DNA of 64,000 nt from Gyromitra esculenta. Lineage: Eukaryota > Ascomycota > Pezizomycetes > Pezizales > Discinaceae. Below the pieces are notes generated by a model. It had not been told where the DNA came from, did not search any database, and saw only the letters and a list, made by a program, of their open reading frames with translations. The translations under genes and the position numbers were made by a program. The stretch lies in the NCBI GenBank assembly GCA_038503075.1, contig JBCAML010000008.1, positions 186,001-250,000 of the forward strand, in the 5' to 3' direction. Positions 23,994 through 34,725 of this stretch are shown here, one piece after another (the stretch's first letter is position 1; each line of letters begins with the position of its first letter).

Positions 23994-25213
23994 ATGCCAG
24001 CCTCTCTCAACCGTACTCCCAAACCCCCCCAAAACACAGAACCTATCGCGCCTCCCCCGCCTCCAATCTCGTCATTCACCTTCGCCATCCCCGAAAAGTG
24101 TCTCATAACCGTCAACGACCTCGCCCTCTATCGTGATTCTCCTACCCATAATCTCATAATATCCTTCATAACCGACCTCAAGAATTCCGTCCTCAACACT
24201 CCAAATTCACACCCGTGCGATGTATCTCCTTTTGTACAGAAGCTCCTGAACATCCTCGAGGAAGTGCAAAAGCTTGTTGACGAGCACCCAGCTGAAGAAG
24301 AGGCTGGTAGGTTCGGAAATAAAGCATTTGCGGGATTTTACGATGCCGTAGCCGAGCAGGCTGGGAGGCTACACGAAGGCTTGGGATTACCATCAGAAGC
24401 TGCCATTGAGGAAGTAAAAAGATATTTCATCGAGAGTTTCGGAAACAGGACGAGAATCGATTACGGTTCTGGACACGAGCTAAATTTCATCTCATGGCTG
24501 TAAGACCTCTCATGTTTCCATCTATCCTATTATTTACTAATACTCTACACAGCCTCTGCTTCCGCCAACTCTCCCTTCTCTCATCGCCTGACTACCCAGC
24601 CCTCATTCTCCGCCTCTTCAACCGTTACATCTCTTTAATGCGTCATATTCAAACAACTTATCTCCTGGAACCCGCTGGCTCTCATGGTGTATGGGGACTC
24701 GACGACTACCAGTACCTTCCTTTCTACTTCGGCGCCTCACAGCTCTACAGCCACCCCCATCTACGCCCTAAATGTATCCACGACGCTGAAATTCTCGAGG
24801 AGTTTAGCTCAGAGTATATCTACCTTGGCTGCATTTCGTTCATTAACTCTATCAAAACAACTGCGAAGCTGCGATGGCATTCCCCGATGTTAGACGATAT
24901 TTCGAACGCACGTAATTGGGCTAAGATCACAGATGGCATGGGGAAAATGTACGAAACTGAGGTGCTGGGGAAATTGCCTGTGATGCAGCATTTCATGTTT
25001 GGTGGGATACTGCCTGCAGCTGAGGGTATGGGGGTCGATGATGATGCGGGCGATCAACGGGAGGGGAGAATTGTGATTGATAGCGATGGAATGACACATG
25101 TGCATAGTGGATGGGGTGAATGTTGTGGGATCAAGGTGCCGAGCGCCATTGGTGCGCGAAAGGAGGGAGAAAAGTCACGGCTGAGGAGTGTGTCGAGAAT
25201 TCCGTTTGATTAG
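23994..25213 (+). CDS. PP2A activator (PTPA/RRD type), 2 exons
   Basis: Exons 23994-24499 and 24553-25213 around a 53-nt intron (donor GTAAGA, acceptor ACAG) give 388 residues. The start CACAATGCC has a good fungal context. Hallmarks of the phosphotyrosyl phosphatase activator family are the PPISSFTFAIPEKCLI entry, RIDYGSGHELNF (154-165) leading across the junction into ISWLLCFRQL, then HGVWGLDDYQYLPFYFG and a late MQHFMFGGILPA. These proteins activate the catalytic subunit of protein phosphatase 2A and have peptidyl-prolyl isomerase activity; yeast has two, Rrd1 and Rrd2. I cannot say which of the two this is. Length is normal. A Pro-rich N-terminus and a basic Ser/Arg tail frame the domain. 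Confidence 0.92.
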
Positions 25214-25636
25214 GAAGACAGTGGGAGATTACGGGGCATTGAGCATCGTAACGATGTTGTGTAGAGATCACGTGGCTCTATACTGGCTGGTATAATACTA
25301 GGATGTGGATTTGTTGATCAAAAAAAAAAAATATTACTTTATTTGAAGTATTTCTTCCTTCCAGATATATACTCGCATTTCAATATTGTATGCGCCCGTG
25401 TGACAACAGATCTACGGTCGCGTCAACAGCCTCAACACTCCCAAAGCAACTCATTCACACCAAGCCACAACACAACATTTTTTCTCACTGGTGTCTCTAG
25501 AGGTAGTCATTATCACTAGAGGTTGATACTGGAAGGATTTATAGCTAATTTTTTCGGTAGTGCAGTGGGATTTCTCTATCAAAGTCAATTTTTTTCGATC
25601 AATTATGGCTCCCCCTCACAAAACCATGCCCCCCGC
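25214..25636. other. Boundary between gene part and retroelement part
   Basis: 3' flank of the PP2A activator gene with a poly-A run near 25321, then sequence I cannot assign. The first recognisable retroelement base is 25637. Confidence 0.5.
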
Positions 25637-25852
25637 TTTCATGGATGGTTGTCTCGTAGGATAGTTAGGTACGGGGGTACATGGTTGTTACGTTCTATTA
25701 TTGTTCTTTGTGTTTCTTTGGGTTTCCGTTGCAATGAGTCATGCGTGTGTCATCAAAGAGACGGAATTTTGGTATATAAGCGAAGGGTTTTCCCCTTTTA
25801 TTGTACATTTCCTTCTTCTTTCTTTAAGCAATGTCTTTTATTTGTCACTCTC
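25637..25852 (+). repeat. Family B LTR fragment, sense plus
   Basis: Begins with the family B sense end TTTCATGGATGG. It includes the TATA-like TATATAAGCG and the TTTAAGCAATGT site (a G-to-A variant, on the opposite strand, of AAGCAACGT). It is cut at 25852 by the start of a family C LTR; the rest of this LTR is not found nearby. Confidence 0.75.
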
Positions 25853-25927
25853 TGTAAGACCGGTACTTCTTACTGCACAGGAAATCTCCAAGAAGCTTTA
25901 GATAACAATCTAGACGCTATAACCTGC
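25853..25927 (-). repeat. Family C LTR fragment (75 bp)
   Basis: TGTAAGACCGGTACTTCTTA and the following bases match the first 75 bases of the 729-bp family C LTRs at 41399, 48315 and 57187. It stops at ...ACCTGC where the E0 LTR begins. The remainder does not reappear on the far side of E0. Confidence 0.85.
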
Positions 25928-26352
25928 TCTCACGGTTTAGTTCTTCGTTAAGCCCTTTAGTATCCCTAAAGGTGAGCAGTGCTACTAAACGAAGTTCTAA
26001 CACGTTCGAAGAGCGCAGTGTTTCTACAAGTCCTACTGGGGGGGTCTAACTCAAGGCGAGTTAAGTGTAGCGTAATTATGACAACGACGGCGAGGATTCT
26101 GAGGTAGAACCGAATAGTGTTTTTGTAGTAATACAGCAGAAGGTAAACGAGAACGTTGCTTAAAGAAAGAAAGAAAAAGAGAACAAGAACGACCAAAATC
26201 CTTCGCTTAAATACCCCGCCTTCCAGTAACACAATCAACCACCCGACAATAACCGAGACGTAGCCGAACAACAAAACCCATTATACCAAAGAAAATCCTT
26301 CGCGACTATCAACCACTTCATCCTATCCCATTACTCAGTTCCATCCGTGAAA
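25928..26352 (-). repeat. E0 3' LTR (family A, 425 bp)
   Basis: Runs from TCTCACGG to CCGTGAAA on the plus strand. Its U5 hairpin stem carries paired changes relative to other copies (CCTTTAG...CTAAAGG at 25954-25972). Confidence 0.85.
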
Positions 26353-26586
26353 GTAGCTCCCCCCTTCAAGCGTGAGCTCCTGCGAACACCAGGAGTTTGA
26401 TCAGTCTGTTGGGCGAGGAAGGTATCAAGAGTGACAGCATCCTTGAGGTCTTCGGCAGGTTCCCATGTAGGGTGAGCATAGCCTGTCCATTCGACGAGGT
26501 ACTGTTGTTTTCCGCGGTGTGTCCGTTGATCCAGAATTTTCTCGATATAGTATTCCTCTTGATCGTTAACAATAACAGGTACAGGT
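26353..26586 (-). pseudogene. E0 pol 3' end: chromodomain
   Basis: Minus translation gives VNDQEEYYIEKILDQR, YLVEWTGYAHPTWEPAE and the terminal RRSSRLK-GGATF of the family A chromodomain. The gene is cut at 26586 by E1 and resumes at 38244. The chromodomain would direct the integrase complex to methylated histone H3 chromatin. Aromatic-cage positions (Tyr of EYYIE, Trp of EWTGY, Trp of TWEPA) are present. Confidence 0.75.
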
Positions 26587-26999
26587 TCTCACGGTTTAGT
26601 TCTTCGTTAAGCGCAGTATCACTGAAGGTGAGCGATCTTCTTAAGCGAGGTACTGACACGTTCGAGGAGTGCAGTGTTTCTACAAGTTCTACGAGGGGTC
26701 TATCTCAAGGCGAGATAAGTGCAGCGAAGTGGACAGCGACAGCAAGGGTTCTGAGGTAGAACCGAGATAGTGTTTTAACAATTACAATAGAAGGTAAACG
26801 AGAACGTTGCTTAAGGAAAGAAAAGGAAAAGAACACAAACGACAAAGATCCATCTCTTAAATACCCCGCTTTTTGACTGCTATGACTCATAACCAAAAAA
26901 TAACCGAAAGCAACCGAAACACAATAACAGTATATTCCTTAACCGAAGCCACAACCCCAACAATATCCTTGACCCGATTACTCCTTTATATCCGTGAAA
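26587..26999 (-). repeat. E1 3' LTR (family A)
   Basis: TCTCACGG...CCGTGAAA, 413 bp, directly after the polypurine tract GAAGAGGGGGGCTAC on the minus strand. The U5 hairpin is damaged here (GCGCAGTATCACTGAAGG). Confidence 0.88.
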
Positions 27000-29900
27000 G
27001 TAGCCCCCCTCTTCAAGCGTGAGCTCCTGCGAACATGAGGTATTTCCGTAGGAGTGACAATGAGAAATTGATCGAGGGCAGCAGTATCTTCGAGATCTTG
27101 GTGGTTAAAGGGGTGAGCATAGCCGGTCCATTCAACGAGATATTGTTGTTTTCCACGATAGATTCGTTGATCTAGAATTTTCTCGATATAATACTCTTGC
27201 TGGTCATTAACAACAACAGGGACAGGTGGAGGAATTACTTGACCCGGGAGAGCATCTTGGGCCGCGGGTTTCAACAAAGAAACGTGAAAAACAGGATGGT
27301 ATTTGACTGAACTCGGGAGGTCAATCTCATAGGCGAAGGGAGACACTATCTTCCTTATTGGGTATGGTCCCATCCATTTCCAATCTAATTTCCTTGCATT
27401 ACGAGTCGTTCGGATGTTCTTCATTGATATGAAGACTTGATCATTCACTTGATACGCGGGGGCTGGCGTACGATGTTTATTCGTAGCGATTTCCTGGATG
27501 TCTTGGGCGACTCTTATCTGCGTCCGTAGGTAATCGTAGAGTTCTTGCATCTTTTGGCTGAATGAGGCAGCGTCCAGACTTTGTGCATTGGCTTTGGTTG
27601 GAAGGATCGTTGTATCGAAGCGGGGATGGTACCCATAGTTAGCGAAGAAGGGGGAAACTTTGGTGCTAGCTGACTCCTGGTTGTTCGCCGAAAACTCAGC
27701 CATTGGTAACCACTTGTTCCAATCTCCTTGTTGATAGGACACATAGGAACGTAGGTATTGTTCCATGACGGCATTCAACCTCTCCGTTTGTCCATCGGTC
27801 TCAGGGTGGAAGGCTGTTGACATTCGAGCTTGGATTCCAAGTCGTTGGCAGAGATTTTTCCAGAAGTAGGCGGTAAACTGAGTTCCTCGATCGGATGTGA
27901 CATACGTTGGTAGGCCATGGAGTTTCCAGATGTGTTGCAGGTAAAGATCAGCTACTTCCCGGGAATTAACAGTAGTATTACAGGGGATTAGATGCCGCAT
28001 CTTTGATAGGCGATCAACAACCACCATGATAGCATCATAACCATCTGATTCCGGGAGGCCTGTAACAAAGTCCATCGATATTTCTTGCCAGGGGCGGTTT
28101 GGGATGGGCAAGGGGCGGAGGACGCCTTGGGTTCGTTGAGTTGTAGGTTTTACTTTCTGGCAGGTATGACAGTTACGAACATATCTACTGATTGATTCCC
28201 GCATTTTTGGCCAATAAAAGTTTCTCGAAAGAAGTTCAAAGGTCTTATCTCGTCCTGGGTGTCCTGCCGCTGGGGTATCATGATGTCTTCGGATGAGTTC
28301 AAGTCTGAGAGGATCAAAGTCGGGGACGTAGAAACATTCTCGGTAACATAATAGGCCTTGAATGTTACTACATTCGCTCAGGGTGATCTCCTTTGACTGT
28401 TGTTCCTTATTTTCCAGTGCTGCGAGTATCTTTTGAGGGAATTCATCAGTATCATAACCTTTTTGAAAGAGTTCTACGAGGGGGGCGTCCAATTCAGCGG
28501 CTTCATTTGATAAAGAAGCCGACAACAAACTTATCTTAGGGTCCACATTTTCCTTTTTCAATACCACTTGGCTTTGATGTGCCAATCTTTCATCCCCTTC
28601 CTTGGGAAGATCTCCTGATCTTCTGGTCAATGCGTCTGGTTTCCCTCCTTGACTACCGGGGCGATAAGTAATTACGAAATCAAAACGGGAAAGATATTCG
28701 GCCCATCGTGCTTGTCGCCGGTTCAGTTGTTTTGTACTCATAAAATACTCGAGGTTTTTATGGTCGCTGATCACATCGATAGGGTGTTTGGAACCTTCGA
28801 GTTCCGGACGCCATTCCTCAAATACTCTGATGATGGCTAGCAACTCCTTGTCGTATATCTCGTAATTGCATTCGGCAGGTGAATGTTTTTTGGAGAAAAA
28901 TGCGACTGGGTGTAGAACTCCGGCGTCATCGTATTGGGAGAGTACTCCTCCGGATACGTAATCGGAGGCGTCTGTTTCCACAATAATCTTCTTGTCTGGA
29001 TCGAAGTGGATGAGGATGGGGGCAGTAGTAAAGGCGTATTTGAGGTTTTCGAAAGCTATATCAGCTTCGACGGTCCACTCAAAGGCAATGCCTTTCTTAG
29101 TGAGGGCGGTAAGCGGGGCTGCAAGTTTGGAGAATCCTAGGATGAATCGCCGGTAGAAATTCGCAAACCCTAAAAATGCTTGGACATCCTTAACACTCTT
29201 TGGAGTTCCCCATTCTCGGACGGCTTTTAATTTCTCTTCGTCCATCTTGATGCCGTCGGGAGTGAGGATTAGGCCTAGATATTTTGTCGTCTGCACCTCA
29301 AACTCACATTTCTCTGGTTTAAGGAGAATGTTGTTATTTTTTAGCGTTTGGAGAATCTTCCGAACATGAGTTTGGTGTTCGTCGAAGGTATCACTGTAGA
29401 TGAGAATATCGTCTAAGTATGCGGTGCAAAAGACGTCTAGGTATTCAGTGAGGCAATCGTTCACGAAGCGTTGGAAGGTGCCGGGAGCATTGGTTAGTCC
29501 AAAGGGCATCACCTGGTATTCATAGAGGCCATAGCGGGTTCGGAAAGCGGTTTTCCATTCTTCTCCATCGGCGATTCGAATTTGATGATAGCCGTCGCGG
29601 AGGTCGAGTTTAGTATACCATCGAGCTTTCGCTAATCGGTCCAGAGTTTCCCGTATAAGGGGGGAAGTGTATCGATCCTTGACCGTAATGGCGTTCAGGC
29701 CTCTATAGTCAACACATAATCGGAGGGAGCCGTCTGCTTTTTTCACGAACAATACGGGGGAGCCGGCAGGAGAGGAGCTAGCGCGAATGAAGCCTTTCTC
29801 TAGGTTATCTTCGATGTATTTTTTAAGGACGATTAGTTCCTCTCTTGACATCCCATAAAGTGGTCCAAATGGTGCATCTTTTCCTTCCATTAGTTGTATC

Positions 29901-30646
29901 TTATGGTCGTAGGGGCGGCGTGGGGGGAGTCCTTGTGCTTTTGCTTTGTCGAACATGTCTAGGAAGTCATGATACTCCGCAGGGATTCTAGACTTCCATT
30001 CTTCCTTAGTTGTCTTATTGTCTATGAGTTTGTTTATTTCATAGAGGGACATGGCATAGGCTTGGTGGGTACGTTTCCTAGTGAGAGTCCTAAAGCTGGC
30101 AGCGCCGATAAAGGACATATTTAGTCTGGGGGGAGCAGGGATTGATGGGGAGACGACGACAGGGGAGTGAGGGGCGCAGTGGGTGGTGCAGAGTTTAGAA
30201 TTAAACTCAATGCGTTTATCGGCGAACTGTAGATGCACATCGTGATGTTTCATCCATGGTATTCCTAAGACCAAGGGGTAGTGACCTAATTGAGTTACAA
30301 AACAGGGCGCTTGTTCTTGGTGGTTTCCAATGGATAAGTTAAGTTTGGCGATGTGGGTGATATCTCCGGAGGCAACAGGGCGTCCATCGATAACTTCAAG
30401 TTGTCGGGGTGTTTTTAGGGGGGTAAGATGGAGGGAATGGTGACTCGCGAATTTCTTATCAATAAATGCAAATCCTGAGGCCCCGGTATCTAGTAAAGCG
30501 TGTGTGTTTATAACTTGTTTATTATGGGAAATCTTGCATGCTACTACAAAGTGTTAAATCTAATTGATCATCCACGCTTATACCAGAAACCGAAAACCCC
30601 GAAATAGAAAATGCAGATAAAGGTAAGAAATTTGAAACCAAGGTAA
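26978..30646 (-). pseudogene. E1 pol (PR-RT-RNase H-IN-chromodomain), frameshifted near its start
   Basis: An open frame of at least 1098 codons carries protease LLDTGASGFAFID, RT with FTRYGLYEYQVMPFGLTN and YLDDILIYSD, RNase H (VETDASDYVSGGVLSQ, ISDHKNLEYFM), and integrase. The integrase has an HHCC zinc region (RRHHDTPAAGHPGRDKTF...CHTCQK) and a DD35E core ([26 protein letters not shown]). GPY/F and a chromodomain follow. Near 30550-30562 a 2-nt deletion relative to other copies breaks the protease N-terminus, and upstream E4 separates pol from gag. The chromodomain reads GYAHPFNHQDLED where relatives have PTWEPAEDLED, so its conserved Trp is lost. The last codons run into the LTR. Confidence 0.88.
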
Positions 30647-31058
30647 TCTCAAGGAGCGGGATTCTCGTCAAGCTCTCAGGTATCCCCCGAGATAAGCAGT
30701 GCTACTTGAGCGAGAAACCTACGACAGGAGAGTGTGCGGGGATTCTACAGGCTCTACTAATGGTTCAAGTATGATGACTTGAAGACGGCGACAGCGAAAG
30801 ATTACGAGGTGTAATCTGGAGTTTTGTATTTGTAAAATACAGTAAGTGTACAATAGAAGACGTTGCTTAAAGAAAGAAGAAGAAAAGGTACAAGATGAGG
30901 GGAAATCCCTTCGCTTATATACCACGTTCCAACCCTTTCGATGACAAAGACATGACTCATTGAAACGAGAAACTCATAAAAACACAAAGAGCAACAACGA
31001 AATCCAACAACCGTGTACCCATGTACCTAACCGATCAACATAACAACCATCCATGAAA
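30647..31058 (-). repeat. E4 3' LTR (family B, 412 bp)
   Basis: TCTCAAGG...CATGAAA on the plus strand, next to the polypurine run read on the minus strand as GAGGGGGGGCTAC. Confidence 0.9.
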
Positions 31059-32544
31059 GTAGCCCCCCCTCATAACCGTGAGCTCCTGCGAACACTAATC
31101 ATTCCTTCCCTTGGTTTATCCGGATATCGTTGGTGGAAAGAATCTACCGCTTCCGTTTCCTCGTGGTACTCCGCGAGGTTCAGGTGGGTAGTGCGTAAGC
31201 CAGGTCCATTCAATCAAGTATTGAAGTTTTCGCGGTGTAAACGGGAATGCAGGATAGCCTCAACAAGGTATTCCTCATGGTCGTTGACTTGGACGGGTGG
31301 GAGCGGTGCAATAATCGGACCGGGAGTGGATCGACGGGAGCTGCTTTGATCGACGAGACGTGGAACGCGGGGTGATGCTTCGTTGATCTTGGGAGGTCAA
31401 TTTCGTAGGCGTAAGCTGAAATAACACGTTTCGCGGGAAAGGGCCACTCCATTTCAATCTAACTTCCTTGAATTCCGCGTTGTCTCATGTTCTTCGTCGA
31501 CACAAACAACCGTCTTTTTCCTGAACATTGGAGCGGGAGTACGGTGCCGATTTGTCTTGATTCGAAGATGTCAGCTGTCATCATCTTTCGGAGAAAGTCT
31601 CAAGTTCTTCCATCTTGGAGGCGAGCCGTCAGCATCGAAGGTGCAGGGAGAGCGGTCATTAGGAACAATTGAGGTGTCAGCGAGGGTGATAGCCATAATT
31701 CGCAAAGAAGGGCGTAGCGCTTAGTACTTGCGGATTCACGGTTGTTGGCGACGAATTCAGCGATGGGTAACCATTTCGACCAGTCGTCTTGCGATAGGAA
31801 ACATAACGGTGGAGGTATTCTCCATTACGGCGTTGAGTCGTTCGGTTTGTCATCGGTTTACGGGTGGAAGGAGGTAGACATGCGGGCGGCAATATTCAAA
31901 CGCTGACAGAGGTGTTTCAAAACTTTGCGGTGAACTGCGTTCTGATCGGAAGTAATATGAGAAGGAAGTCCATGGAGTTTGAAACATTTTGGAGGTATAA
32001 CTCGGCAGTTTGTTCGGCGTTGATGGTAGTATTACACGGGACAAGGTCCGCATCTTGAGAGTCGGTCACGATGACCATAATGGCGTCAAAGCCATTAGAT
32101 TCCGGGAGGCCGGTAACGAAGTCCATCGACAGTTCTTCCCAGGGGCGATTGGGAATCGGGAGTGGTTTTAGAACGCCGTGAGTACCGAGAGTGCTTGGTT
32201 TTGCTCGTCGGCAGATATGGCAATTCCGGGTATATCGCCCAACATATTCCCTCATCTTTGGCCAATAGAAACCTCTTGAGATAAGTTCAAAGGGTTTTTC
32301 ACATCTTGGGTGGCCGGCAGAGGAGCGTCGTGGTGTCGTTGTAGGATGAGAGGCGAAGAGGATCATGGTCGGGAATGTAGAGTCTTTGTCGGTAGAAGAG
32401 ACGGCCATTTATCTCGGTACAATCGCGTAGGTGATTTCGCTTAGATTGTCGTTCGCCAATTCATAAGTCTTTAGAAGGATTTTTTGTGGGAATGGGTCAG
32501 CGTTATATCCGTGATTCATTAGGGTCTCAAGGGTAGCATCCAAT
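31059..32544 (-). pseudogene. E4 pol 3' third: integrase to chromodomain, many small indels
   Basis: Integrase pieces (GLPESNGFDAIMVIV at about 32090, CHICRRAK, FHP region), GPY/F and SVRRSSRL remain readable only by changing frame repeatedly. By the positions of matching landmarks it is roughly 30 nt shorter than the same region of E3 (58818-60330), mostly through single-base losses. No continuous product can be made. Confidence 0.8.
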
Positions 32545-34718
32545 TCAGTTCATTTGATAAAGAACCAAAAACAAACTCAGCTTAGGGTCCAAATTCTTTT
32601 CCTTCAGGACTACTTGGTGTTGGTGTCGTAGTCTTTCATCCCCTTCTTCAGGGAGATCTCCTGATCTCCGAGTCAATGCGTCCGGCTTTCCTCCTTGTGT
32701 TCCTGGTCTGTACGTAATGACGAAATCGAAACGCGAAAGGTATTCTGCCCATCTGACTTGTCTTCGGTTCAGTTGTTTGGTTGTCATAAAGTATTCCAAG
32801 TTCTTATGGTCCGTGATGACAGAGATGGGGAGTTCAGATCCTTCGAGTTCAGGGCGCCATTCCTCAAAGCAACGAATGATGGCTAGCAATTCTTTATCGT
32901 AGATTTCGTAGTTGCACTCAGCGGGTGAGTGCTTCTTGGAAAAGAATGCCACAGGATGGAGTACGCCGTTATCATCAAGTTGAGAAAGGACACCACCGGA
33001 GACGAAGTCAGAAGCATCAGATTCCACAAAGATCTTCTTTCGAGGGTCGAAGTGGATGAGTACAGGGGCTTTGGTAAAGGCGTCTTTCAGGGCTTCGAAT
33101 GCGAGTTCTGCTTTGACTGTCCATTCGAAAACGATACCTTTTTTTGTAAAAGCGGTAAGGGGTGCTGCTAGACGAGAGAATCCCAGGATAAATCGTCGGT
33201 AGAAATTTGCAAAACCGAGGAAGGCCTGAACATCTTTGATACATTTTGGGCGGTTCCAATCTCGTACGGCTTTGAGCTTTTCTTCGTCCATTTTGATTCC
33301 TTCAGGTGTGAGGACTAGTCCGAGATATTTTATAGATTGGACGTGGAATTCACACTTCTCGGGTTTGAGGAGTATGTTATTGGTTTTCAAGGCATCGAGG
33401 ACTTGTCGGACGTGGACCTTATGTTCGGCGAGGGTATCGCTATAGATAAGGATGTCGTCGAGATAGGCTGTGCAAAAGAGGTCCAAGTATTCTCGGAGAG
33501 AATCATTGACAAACCGCTGGAAGGTACCGGGGGCATTGGTGAGGCCGAATGGCATGACCATGTATTCGTAAAGGCCGTAACGAGTTCTAAAGGCGGTCTT
33601 CCATTCCTCTCCTTCTGCGATGCGGATTTGGTGAAATCCATCTCGAAGATCTAGTTTGGAATACCACTGTGCTTTAGCGAGGCGGTCGAGGGTTTCTTTA
33701 ACGAGCGGGGAAGTGTATCGGTCCTTGACGGTAAGAGCATTAAGGCCTCGGTAGTCAACACAGAGGCGCAGAGAACCGTCGGGTTTTGCGGCGAAAAGGA
33801 CGGGGGAACCGGCAGGAGATGAACTGGCGCGAATAAAGCCCTTCTCTAGGTTGTCTTCGATGTACTTCTTAAGAACTAGAAGTTCATCTCGTGACATACC
33901 GTAGAGGGGGCCGAATGGTGGTTCTTTGCCTTCTTGGAGGGTAATACGATGATCATAAGAGCGACGGGGGGGGAGTCCTTGGGCCTTTGCTTTGTCAAAC
34001 ATGTCTAGATATTCGTGGTATTCGGCGGGTATTCTTTGTCTCCATTCCTCTTTAGTGGTTTTGCTATCGAGGACTTTGTTTATTTCGTACAGAGACATTG
34101 AATAGACCTGAGTGCCTTTTTTTCTAGCGAGCATGCGGAAGCTAGCGGCTCCGATAAAGGCGGCGTTAAGTTTTGCTGGGGGTGGAATAGCAGCAACGGA
34201 AACGATGGGTTGTTTGGGGGCACAGTGGGTGGTGCAGAACTCAGAATTGAATTCAATGCTTTTATTAGCGAATTGTAGATGAACGTCATGGAGGTTCATC
34301 CACGGGATACCGAGTACCAGGGGATAGTGTCCTAGTTTGGTGACGAAGAAAGGAGCTTTTTCATTATGTTGTTGAATTGAAAGCTCCAAGTGGCAAAGAT
34401 TGGTGATATCTCCCGAGGCAATTGTTCGGCCGTCAATGACTTCTAATTGGCGAGGGGTTTTAAGGGGAGATAATGGTAGGGAATGGTGACGCACAAAGTT
34501 TTCATCTATGAAAGCGAATCCTGAGGCTCCAGTGTCAAGAAGTGCGTGTGTTTTTATAACTTTATTTTGGTGGGAAAGGCTACATGAAACTACAAAATGT
34601 TCCCCATCCAAATTATCCTCCACACACACGTCCGACACTGAAAACCCAGAAATAGAAAACACTGACAAAGAAGAAAAAGAAACCAGAGCAGGGTCACAAG
34701 GCGACTCTGGTTGAACTA
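32545..34718 (-). CDS. pol: E4 Pol: protease, reverse transcriptase, RNase H (truncated by frameshift)
   Basis: The frame is open from the gag-overlap heptamer (34719-34725) to 32545, about 720 codons. It has no ATG near its beginning, as expected for a -1 frameshift product. Domains in order: linker ending SVFSISGFSVSDV, protease LLDTGASGFAFIDENF, RT ([37 protein letters not shown]), and RNase H with VESDASDFVSGGVLSQ, YDKELLAII and ITDHKNLEYFM. It ends by frameshift where 4 bases of ATTCAGCGGGTTC are lost near 32550. In a whole element, integrase and chromodomain would follow. The active-site YLDD is intact, but without integrase the copy cannot transpose alone. Confidence 0.87.
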
Positions 34719-34725
34719 GTTTAAA
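34681..34725 (-). promoter_or_regulatory. E4 gag-pol -1 frameshift signal
   Basis: On the minus strand: slippery T_TTA_AAC (34725-34719), whose last base is followed at once by the gag stop TAG (34718-34716); a 6-nt spacer; then stem arms AACCAGAG (34712-34705) and CTCTGGTT (34688-34681). The -1 frame continues openly into protease. Confidence 0.82.
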
